NCBI RefSeq assembly: GCF_003426815.1 | Contig: NZ_QKYK01000003.1 | Location: forward strand, 62,001 to 126,000 | Direction: 5' to 3' | DNA: 64,000 nt | DNA from: Desertimonas flava | GTDB taxonomy: Bacteria; Actinomycetota; Acidimicrobiia; Acidimicrobiales; Ilumatobacteraceae | Part shown: positions 57,869 through 64,000 of the stretch, piece by piece | Layout: the number at the start of each line of letters is the position of its first letter | Numbering within the stretch: position 1 is the first letter of the stretch | Program-made: the position numbers and the translations under genes | Notes under the pieces: generated by a model | Databases searched by the model: none | Told to the model about the DNA's origin: nothing | Seen by the model: only the letters and a program-made list of their open reading frames with translations

Positions 57869-58591
57869 TCAGTCCGTGATCGGATCAGCCGCGAGCCACG
57901 CCACGACGTCGGAGGCCCCACTCCGCCGGGCGGCGTCGTGCGGGGTCGTGCCGTCCCACGGCGCCACCCAGTCCACCGCTCCCCCGGCGGTCACCAGCTG
58001 CCGGGCGATGTCGGTCTGCCCACCGTGGCACGCGGCCCACAACACGCTGCCGAGATCGTCGGGCGTCGGCGCCGGATCGGCGGCGAGGAAGGCGTCGACC
58101 GGCCCAGCCAGACCCAGCGCCGCCGCCTGCCACGGGGTCACCGATGCCCCGCGCTCGACGAGCCGCCGCGCCGCTCGCCACTGGCCGAACGCCACGGCGT
58201 CCATCAACGCCGTCGATCCGTCGATCACCGAGCCCGGGGCCTCGATGTCGGCACCGGCATCGAGCAACGCATCGACGGCGGCGACGTCGTCGGTGCTCGC
58301 CGCCCAATGCAGTGGGCGCTCGGCATGGGGCCCGACGAACGCCGCATCGACATCCGCGCCGGCGTCGACCAGGACGCCGATCGTGTCGGCGACGCCCGGA
58401 AAGTTGCCCGGCCAGTCGGTGGCGATGTGGAGCAGCGTGCGTATCTGGCCACCCGGGCCCCGGGTACCGACTCCGGCGGTTGCCAGGTCGCCGTCGTCGT
58501 TCAGCAGCTCGCGGAGTCGCTCGACGTCGCCGCGACGGATCGCCTCGGTGGCCGCCACGGCGGTCGCATCGTCGGGATGGAGCACTCTCAC
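57869..58591 (-). CDS. Ankyrin-repeat protein
   Basis: This 240-residue soluble protein is built of ~5 ankyrin-like units, e.g. LHIATDWPGN...LVDAGADVDA, PLHWAASTDD...LLDAGADIEA, ALMDAVAFGQ...LVERGASVTP and HDAARRSGASDVVAWL. Presumed protein-binding scaffold. GTG 58591 lies 8 nt after TAGAGT; the longer frame to 58777 lacks repeat sequence. Confidence 0.88.
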   Translation of the reverse strand: MRVLHPDDATAVAATEAIRRGDVERLRELLNDDGDLATAGVGTRGPGGQIRTLLHIATDWPGNFPGVADTIGVLVDAGADVDAAFVGPHAERPLHWAASTDDVAAVDALLDAGADIEAPGSVIDGSTALMDAVAFGQWRAARRLVERGASVTPWQAAALGLAGPVDAFLAADPAPTPDDLGSVLWAACHGGQTDIARQLVTAGGAVDWVAPWDGTTPHDAARRSGASDVVAWLAADPITD

Positions 58592-58664
58592 TGTGGCGGA
58601 CTCTAGAGCGTGCACGCCGAGCGTCCTGTCGCCACGGCCGCGGCGGATTTGGCAGACTCGCCTG

Positions 58665-59495
58665 ATGCGCCGCGGACTCGCCGGGTTGTTGTTCGTCGTC
58701 GCGGCCGTACTGCTGGCGGTGGCGGCGGGTGGATGGTGGATGCAGCGCGTCGCGTTCGACACCGAGTTCAGCCGCAAGACGGTGACTGCGGTCTTCGATC
58801 ACGACCAGCTCCGCGACCAGGTCGCCGGCGCCATCGGCGCGGCGACCGCCGACCGACTGGGGCGGTCCCCGGAGCAGATGACCACCGAGATCGTCAGCTC
58901 GTTCCCCGGCCTCGTCGGCGACACCCAGACGCGCGGGGTGCTCGGCGATGTCATCGTCCAGGCCCACGCCGTCGCCATCGGCGAGCGGAGCGACCCGGTC
59001 ACCATCACCGGCCCGCAGATGGTACCGATCGTGCGCAACCAGGTCGTGGCCGACGTCCCCACGATCACGCTCCCCGTCGAGGAGGTGTCGTGGCTGTCGC
59101 TCGTGCGGACCGTCCTCACGTTCCTCGTGCCGATCTCGGCCATCTTGGGCCTCGTCGGCGTCATCCTCGGCATCTTCGCCCACCCGACACGTGCCGACGC
59201 CGCGTTCGGCCTCGGGGTGTTCTTCGTCGGCGCCGCCGTCGCCGCCTTCCTCCTCGGCTACGTGGTGCCGGCGTATGCGGTGCCGGCGCTCACCGACGAC
59301 GGCTGGGCCGATGTCGTCCCGACCGTCGCCGAGAGCCAGCGGGGGGCGATCGGCGCCATCGCCGTCGCCTCGGCCCTGGTCGGTTGCGCGCTCGTGTTCG
59401 GCTCCGCCGGCTTCCGCCGCCGCAAGAGCAAGGGGTGGTCGGCTCCGGTCCGCCAGACGCGCTACAGCACCGAACAGCGCCAGTGGTCCCGTTGA
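58665..59495 (+). CDS. Membrane protein of unknown function
   Basis: This 276-residue protein has an N-terminal helix (~5-25), a ~110-residue extracytoplasmic region, then three hydrophobic helices (~142-168, ~180-205, ~226-248) and a basic tail. No family motif was recognised. ATG 58665 follows CAGACT by 6 nt, a weak version of the leaderless pattern. Confidence 0.7.
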   Translation: MRRGLAGLLFVVAAVLLAVAAGGWWMQRVAFDTEFSRKTVTAVFDHDQLRDQVAGAIGAATADRLGRSPEQMTTEIVSSFPGLVGDTQTRGVLGDVIVQAHAVAIGERSDPVTITGPQMVPIVRNQVVADVPTITLPVEEVSWLSLVRTVLTFLVPISAILGLVGVILGIFAHPTRADAAFGLGVFFVGAAVAAFLLGYVVPAYAVPALTDDGWADVVPTVAESQRGAIGAIAVASALVGCALVFGSAGFRRRKSKGWSAPVRQTRYSTEQRQWSR

Positions 59496-59566
59496 TCGGC
59501 GGCCCCGTCGGCGATCTGTGAGCCGTCAGCGCGGGTTTCCGCGCCGACAGCTCAGAGATCTCGGCG

Positions 59567-60955
59567 TCAGGCGGTGAGCTCGTCGGCGAACTCGGCGAAC
59601 ACGTCGGCGTAGCGCATCGCCGCCGCCTCGTCGTGCATCACCGAGACCAGCCACTGCTCGTCGAGCCCCGGCGGCAGGAGGATGCCGCGGTTGATGCCGT
59701 GGATCCACTGGGCGAACGCCAGCTCGCCGGTGGTCGACAGCTTCCAGTCGCGGTAGTTGCGCACGCGGGTGCGACTCCACGTGACGCAGCCCTTGGCCCC
59801 GAACAGCACGGTGTGCGCCGGCAGGTCGTGGTCGGCGATGATCGACGCGCAGGCGTCGGTGAGACGGCGGTTGCGGGCGATCGCCTCATCGGTGGCCTCG
59901 GCACTGCACGCCTCCGACAACGTCGCGTGGGCGGCGGCCATCACGAGCGGGTTGCCGTTGTAGGTGCCCAGGTGGAGCACCTTGCCCTGCGTGATGAGGT
60001 CCATGTACTCCTGCTTGCCGCCGAAGGCGCCGAGCGGGAACCCGCCACCGATCGACTTGGCGAGCGTGACGAGGTCGGGGACGACGCCGTAGTGGCCGGT
60101 GGCGCCGCCGAACCCGGCGGTGATTCCGGTCTTCACCTCGTCGAAGATGAGCAGCGTGCCGTGGCGCGACGTGATGTCGCGCACCGCCTCGAGGTAGCCG
60201 TCGTCGGGCAGGCAGATGCCGATGTTCTCCATGACGGGCTCGACGATGAACGCCGCCACGTCGCCGCCGGCGAGGGCCCGCTCGAGGGCCTCAGGGTCGT
60301 TGTACGGGATGACGATCGTGTCGGCGAGCACGCCCGCGGTGATGCCCGCCGTGGCCGGCACCGGCGTCGGCGAGTCGGGGGGGCCGGCCTCGTCGAGCGA
60401 CGGCTTCATCGAGATGAGCAGCTCGTCGTGGTGGCCGTGGTAGCCGCCCTCGACCTTGACGATCTTGTCGCGGCCCGTGGCACCGCGGGCGACGCGGACG
60501 GCGTCCATCGTGGCCTCCGTCCCGGAGTTGGTGAACCGCCACATCGGCAGCCCGTAGCGCTCGGCGAGCAGCTCGGCGACGACGGCGTTGGACTCGGCCG
60601 GCGTGACGAACAGCGTGCCGTCGTCGAGCTGGGCCTCGACGGCCCGGCGGACGGCCGGGTGCATGTGGCCGGCGAACAGCGCGCCGAAGCCCATGTCGTA
60701 GTCGATGTACTCGTTGCCGTCGACGTCGACCATGCGCGGGCCTGACGCGTGGCGGACCACGATGGGATGTGGGTCGTACGCCTGGAAGCTCGACGGCACG
60801 CCGAGCGGCAGCACCTTGCGGGCTCGCTCGGTGGCCGCCTGCGAGCCCTTGGTGCGCTCGGCGTAGACGGCGAGCTCGCGCTCGCGGATTGCGGTGGCCC
60901 GTTCGACGAGCCGGGGATCGACGGCCACGGCCGACGAAGCGTCGGTGGTGGTCAT
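59567..60955 (-). CDS. Class III aminotransferase, glutamate-1-semialdehyde aminomutase-like
   Basis: This 462-residue PLP enzyme is closest in pattern to GSAM/HemL-type class III aminotransferases: FTNSGTEATMDAVRVARG, GGYHGHHDEL, IFDEVKTG and the PLP lysine in LAKSIGGGFPLGAFGG. It is ~30 residues longer than true HemL and no haem gene is near, so another amine or amino-acid substrate is quite possible. ATG 60955 follows a GGGAAG stretch. Confidence 0.82.
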   Translation of the reverse strand: MTTTDASSAVAVDPRLVERATAIRERELAVYAERTKGSQAATERARKVLPLGVPSSFQAYDPHPIVVRHASGPRMVDVDGNEYIDYDMGFGALFAGHMHPAVRRAVEAQLDDGTLFVTPAESNAVVAELLAERYGLPMWRFTNSGTEATMDAVRVARGATGRDKIVKVEGGYHGHHDELLISMKPSLDEAGPPDSPTPVPATAGITAGVLADTIVIPYNDPEALERALAGGDVAAFIVEPVMENIGICLPDDGYLEAVRDITSRHGTLLIFDEVKTGITAGFGGATGHYGVVPDLVTLAKSIGGGFPLGAFGGKQEYMDLITQGKVLHLGTYNGNPLVMAAAHATLSEACSAEATDEAIARNRRLTDACASIIADHDLPAHTVLFGAKGCVTWSRTRVRNYRDWKLSTTGELAFAQWIHGINRGILLPPGLDEQWLVSVMHDEAAAMRYADVFAEFADELTA

Positions 60956-61111
60956 GGATATCACTTCCCTGTAGGTGTTTGCCCGGCGCCGGCGCCGCCA
61001 CTCGACGACGTAGCCCGATTCCCGGGGTCGATTCAGGCTATCTCGCCGGCCCGAGCGCAGCCGCGAGCACGCGGTCCGAGCGACAGCCGCACGCGCCGTA
61101 CGCTCGTGTCG

Positions 61112-61600
61112 ATGGCTCCGCCGCTCCACCCCGATCTGGTCCCCCTGGCCCCGCTGCTCGGCACGTGGGCCGGCGAGGGCGAGGGCAGCTACCCGACGAT
61201 CGACACGTTCGGCTATCTCGAGACCGTGACGTTCGGTCACGTCGGCAAACCGTTCCTCGCCTACGGCCAGCGCACCAAGGCGGCCGACGACGGCCGACCG
61301 CTCCATGCCGAGCAGGGGTACCTGCGGATGCCCGCTCCCGGCGCCGTCGAGTTCGTGTTCGTCCATCCCACCGGCATCACCGAGATCGACGAGGGTTCCG
61401 CCGAGATCGCCGGCGACAGCACGATCACCCTCACGCTCACGTCGTCGACGATCGGCCGGACCACGACCGCCAAGCGCGTCGACGCCGTGGAGCGCACGTT
61501 CACCATCACCGGCGACATCCTCACGTACACGCTGCGCATGGCCGCCGTCGGCGAGCCGATGACGCACCATCTGGCGGCCACGCTGCACCGTCAACCCTGA
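61112..61600 (+). CDS. Nitrobindin-like haem-binding beta-barrel protein
   Basis: This 162-residue protein has the nitrobindin/THAP4-C signature GTWAGEGEGSYPTI near the N-terminus and a C-terminal HHLAATLHR that would carry the proximal haem His. All-beta pattern in between. Such ferric haem proteins handle NO or peroxynitrite. ATG 61112 lies 7 nt after TACGCT. Confidence 0.87.
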   Translation: MAPPLHPDLVPLAPLLGTWAGEGEGSYPTIDTFGYLETVTFGHVGKPFLAYGQRTKAADDGRPLHAEQGYLRMPAPGAVEFVFVHPTGITEIDEGSAEIAGDSTITLTLTSSTIGRTTTAKRVDAVERTFTITGDILTYTLRMAAVGEPMTHHLAATLHRQP

Positions 61601-61931
61601 TGCGACCACCGGCATGACGGGTCGCTGATTCGCATCGTCGAGTCGACGGCGGGCGTGTCGGCGTCAGCGCTGCGAGGCGAACCACGGACGGAGCGGTTGA
61701 CAGTTGTGAATTACGGGCTATGGTCGTCTGTTCACATTTCTGTAAGAACGACCAGTCTGAACGTCTCATGATTCCACGACAGCACCGCCGAACGAACGAG
61801 CGCACCAGGTCCTCCTGGCTCGGCTCGCGCCGGACGTCCTGGTGGGCCGTGCTCACGGGAGCGCCTCCCCTTCCTCGTTGATTCCGCTGCCGGACCAGGT
61901 CCGGGGGTGAGCATCGAGGGAGGTGAATTCA
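61601..61931. other. Promoter and long leader upstream of a small basic protein
   Basis: This stretch contains a good promoter (61697-61724) and a ~200-nt transcribed leader. The leader has a 37-codon ORF (ATG 61768 to 61881, with WW near its middle) and a CCGGAC-CAG-GTCCGG hairpin (61890-61904) just before a strong ribosome binding site. Confidence 0.5.
61697..61724 (+). promoter_or_regulatory. Sigma-70-type promoter TTGACA-16-TATGGT
   Basis: TTGACA (61697-61702) and TATGGT (61719-61724) sit in a locally AT-rich stretch. They are the best -35/-10 pair in this end of the window, and would produce a ~200-nt leader. Confidence 0.65.
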
Positions 61932-62060
61932 TTGGCGAAGTCCGCCCGGTCGAAGAAGACCGCAAAGACGCTGCTCGAGAAGCGCCGCGTCAAGCAGGAA
62001 AAGCGCGCTGCCGCCTCGGCAGCACGACGGCGGAAGGACGCTGTCCGTTCCGCGCTCTGA
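61932..62060 (+). CDS. Small, highly basic protein (42 aa)
   Basis: TTG start at 61932 with the strong Shine-Dalgarno GGGAGGTG 6 nt upstream. The product (begins MAKSARSKKTAKTLLEKRR) is ~45% Lys/Arg and helical in pattern, so it probably binds nucleic acid or ribosomes. It is followed by a GC hairpin (62075-62098) and a DksA-like gene. No family recognised. Confidence 0.65.
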   Translation: MAKSARSKKTAKTLLEKRRVKQEKRAAASAARRRKDAVRSAL

Positions 62061-62074
62061 CCCGACGCGCCCAC

Positions 62075-62098
62075 GGGGCCCGCCGTCCGGCGGGCCCC
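62075..62098 (+). terminator. GC-rich hairpin before the DksA-like gene
   Basis: Arms GGGGCCCGCCG / CGGCGGGCCCC around TC. There is no T-run, so it may attenuate transcription or hinder translation of the next gene rather than end transcription. Confidence 0.55.
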
Positions 62099-62119
62099 AC
62101 CATGACCACGAGGGACATC

Positions 62120-62449
62120 ATGAACCGCACACGACGGGGAGCGACGACGACTCCCCGACCGACACTCCTCAGCGAAGCCGACCGCGACGAGATCCGAGCC
62201 AAGCTACGCGCCGACGCCACGCTCTACGCGAAGCGCCTCGCCGAACTCGAGAGCGACGACATCAACCAACAGGACCACTCGACGGTGCGCTCACTCCGAG
62301 CGACGCTCACCGAGGTCCAAGAGGCGCTGATCCGGACCGATTCGGCGAGATACGGCTACTGCACGCAGTGTGGTCGGTGGATCGCCGTGGCCCGACTGTT
62401 GGCCCTGCCGCACACCCGGCACTGCATCGAGTGCGCCGCGACCAGCTGA
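62120..62449 (+). CDS. DksA/TraR-type zinc-finger protein
   Basis: This 109-residue protein has a helical coiled-coil-like N-terminal part (~18-72) and a C4 zinc finger: Cys81, Cys84, Cys102, Cys105 in YCTQCGRW and HCIEC. DksA-type proteins enter the RNA polymerase secondary channel. A GAGGG 5 nt before ATG 62120 favours it over ATG 62102. Confidence 0.87.
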   Translation: MNRTRRGATTTPRPTLLSEADRDEIRAKLRADATLYAKRLAELESDDINQQDHSTVRSLRATLTEVQEALIRTDSARYGYCTQCGRWIAVARLLALPHTRHCIECAATS

Positions 62450-62570
62450 ACCCCGACCCGTGGCTTGCCGCGGTCCGGTCCGCCCACGGTCGCCGCCGAC
62501 CCGCTGCGCTCAGGGGTGCTACCGTCGGCTGCGGAATCTGGTTGATGGGTGCCAGATCGGTGGGAGGGAA

Positions 62571-63332
62571 GTGGACTGTCAGCTGCCGGCGACCGGCCTC
62601 AACGGCCTCGCCACACTGGTCATCGCAATCGGACTGGTCGTCGCCGGCGCGGCGATCGCGCTCACCGCCCGGCGACATCTCGATCGCACGGCCGCGGTCG
62701 TGCTCGCCGCCCTCGCCGTCTCGATCGGAGTCATCCCGTTCGCTGACGCCGCCGCCTCGACGGGCTGCCCGCCCGGGGCCACGGTTCCACCGACGACAGC
62801 CGGTCCCGCCGGTGGCTCCAGCGTGCCGGCGCCGACGACGGCCGAACCACCGCGCAGCACCGGGCCGGCCACGACGTCCGCAGCGACGACCGTCCCTCCC
62901 ACCTCCGTGCCGACCACAACCATCGGCGCCACGACGTCGACCAGCACCACGTCCACCACCAGCTCCACGTCCACCAGCACCACGTCGACCAGCACCACGT
63001 CGACCAGCACCACGTCGACCAGCACGTCGACGACGATCGCACCCCGACCGCCGATCGCCCGGCCCGACGAGGTCACGGTCGCCCTGGGCGGCCAACAGGA
63101 TGTGTACTACTTCGCCAACGACGATCTGTTCGGTCTCGCGGTCGCGTTCGGCACGAGGTGGGAGATCGGCAGCTGCAGCGGGAGGGTGCTCGCCGAGCCC
63201 AACGTGGTCCAGGACGGGTTCGCGACGTTGCACGGGCAGGTGCTCGGCGACTGCGTCATGAACTACACGGTGGCCACGTCGGCGGGTTCGGCGTCGAGCA
63301 CCATCACGATCCACGTCGTTCCCCTGCCCTAG
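62571..63332 (+). CDS. Thr/Ser-rich envelope protein with N-terminal LPATG-type segment
   Basis: This 253-residue predicted exported or membrane protein opens with LPATG (residues 5-9), a hydrophobic helix and TARR. A second hydrophobic stretch ends at DAAAST. A ~95-residue Pro/Thr/Ser linker follows, part of it encoded by tandem repeats, and then a ~90-residue beta-rich domain with two Cys. GTG 62571 follows GGGAGGG closely; the exact start is uncertain. Function unknown. Confidence 0.68.
   Translation: MDCQLPATGLNGLATLVIAIGLVVAGAAIALTARRHLDRTAAVVLAALAVSIGVIPFADAAASTGCPPGATVPPTTAGPAGGSSVPAPTTAEPPRSTGPATTSAATTVPPTSVPTTTIGATTSTSTTSTTSSTSTSTTSTSTTSTSTTSTSTSTTIAPRPPIARPDEVTVALGGQQDVYYFANDDLFGLAVAFGTRWEIGSCSGRVLAEPNVVQDGFATLHGQVLGDCVMNYTVATSAGSASSTITIHVVPLP
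62939..63033 (+). repeat. Tandem Thr/Ser-coding repeat
   Basis: A 15-bp unit ACCAGCACCACGTCG recurs about four times, with diverged copies upstream. It encodes the TSTTS linker of the envelope protein. Confidence 0.85.
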
Positions 63333-63361
63333 CCGCCCTGCGTGGGTTCGTCGCGCAACTG

Positions 63362-63377
63362 CGTGACGCATGTCACA
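63362..63377. promoter_or_regulatory. CRP-like inverted repeat
   Basis: GTGA-CGCATG-TCAC matches the core of the CRP/Crp-Fnr consensus. It lies ~175 bp upstream of the GT2 gene, near a TATGTT -10-like element (63412-63417). Confidence 0.5.
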
Positions 63378-63550
63378 TATGCGCTGGTGGCAGTAATTTG
63401 CGAGCGCGCGCTATGTTCCTTCACGCCCTGCGGCGACTTCGAGCGGAACTGACAGCGGACGTCAGTGCGGAGTCACGGAGGACGACCCGGCGGGAAGGGA
63501 ACTCTCCGCCGATTCCGGGCGGCTTTCTGCCGTTCCGGTCAACCTGACGA

Positions 63551-64000
63551 ATGGCGGACACCATGGCGGACCTTCTGGAGTCGCGCGCGCCCCAACGGGC
63601 CTCGCGACCTCTTCACCTCGACGACGAACCGGACACGCAGCCGGACGCGCAGCGGCTCGACGAGCCGATCGACCAATCGGTCGACGAGACGGCACCGACT
63701 CCTCGGTTCGCGTTCGTCATCGCCACGCTCAATGGCGCCCGCACCGTCGGGCCGACGGTGACGACATGCGCCCGCCAGGCCGACACGTACGTCGTGTCGG
63801 ACGGCTCCACCGACGACACGGTCGGCGTCGCCTTGGCGGCGGGCGCCACGCAAGCTGTGCAGCTCGACGAGAACGTGGGTAAGCCAGCGGCCATTCACAC
63901 GGTGGTCGACCGACTCGACCTGCTCGAGCGCTACGACCTCATCTGCATCGTCGACGACGACACGATCGTCGACGACGACTTCGTCGCCGTGACGGCCGCG
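63551..64000 (+). CDS. Family 2 glycosyltransferase (3' truncated by window end)
   Basis: The first 150 residues of a GT2 enzyme are visible. A ~50-residue acidic N-terminal extension leads into FVIATLNGARTVGPTV, then SDGSTDDT (residues 84-89 for the nucleotide-binding Asp) and the metal-binding DDD at 135-137 in IVDDDTIVDDDF. The frame is open to the last base. ATG 63563 is an alternative start. Sugar and acceptor cannot be told from this part. Confidence 0.88.
   Translation, partial: MADTMADLLESRAPQRASRPLHLDDEPDTQPDAQRLDEPIDQSVDETAPTPRFAFVIATLNGARTVGPTVTTCARQADTYVVSDGSTDDTVGVALAAGATQAVQLDENVGKPAAIHTVVDRLDLLERYDLICIVDDDTIVDDDFVAVTAA

Noticed and set aside
59567-60955. Firm assignment as HemL
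   Set aside because: Motifs are shared by many class III aminotransferases, and length and context do not support haem synthesis specifically.
62939-63033. Possible CRISPR-like or minisatellite array
   Set aside because: The repeat is in frame, has no spacers and encodes a Thr/Ser linker.

Overview
The window is one contiguous, very GC-rich, gene-dense bacterial chromosome segment. Class II DAHP synthase, AfsR/SARP-type regulation, a fused KorA subunit, an RsfS-LCP-NadD cluster, the LexA/NrdR arrangement and actinobacterial SOS boxes point to Actinobacteriota. By inference it resembles an Acidimicrobiia (Ilumatobacter-like) genome more than a streptomycete or mycobacterium. No tRNA, rRNA, CRISPR array, prophage or transposase was seen.

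Layout. 1-3.5 kb: end of an HrpA-type helicase, then three tandem 112-bp hairpin repeats. 4-8.2 kb (minus): DUF485 protein, acetate-type symporter, LytS-like kinase and LytTR regulator in one operon. 8.5-13.4 kb: complete Liv-type ABC importer. 13.4-15.7 kb (minus): nadD, LCP protein, rsfS. 16-19.7 kb: sigma-70 factor, class II DAHP synthase, a serine hydrolase and an unknown protein. 20-25.7 kb: thiolase, class III cyclase, thymidine kinase, LigB-type ligase and a secreted protein. 25.8-28.9 kb: korA and korB, separated by a 146-bp inserted duplication. 29-35.5 kb: a four-domain SARP/cyclase-like/ATPase/TPR regulator translationally coupled to an mpaB-type oxygenase, then two unknown proteins. 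35.8-40.6 kb: WYL regulator, small ORF, flavin reductase, P450 and TetR (divergent), LmbE-type deacetylase. 40.6-44.8 kb: B12-dependent ribonucleotide reductase nrdJ carrying a 437-residue intein. 45-49.4 kb: RibD-like reductase, a frameshifted membrane glycosyltransferase, nrdR, a small membrane protein and lexA. 49.4-56 kb (minus): miaB-miaA-dapF-hflX-dapC-like operon, in which every junction is a 4-nt overlap, preceded by tryptophan 2,3-dioxygenase. 56-64 kb: DUF2269-like protein, recA, ankyrin protein, membrane protein, GSAM-like aminotransferase, nitrobindin-like protein, a small basic protein with a long leader, DksA/TraR-like protein, a Thr/Ser-rich envelope protein and the start of a GT2 glycosyltransferase.

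Two themes stand out. First, many genes begin exactly 6 nt after a TANNNT -10 box, so their mRNAs are probably leaderless; this was used to choose several starts. Second, regulatory DNA is unusually legible: a 38-bp perfect palindrome contains a shared -10 box and the start codons of a TetR gene and a P450 leader ORF, and LexA boxes mark recA, lexA and a divergent membrane protein in the position of the ChiZ/DivS division inhibitors. All functions are read from sequence motifs by eye; no database search was run.
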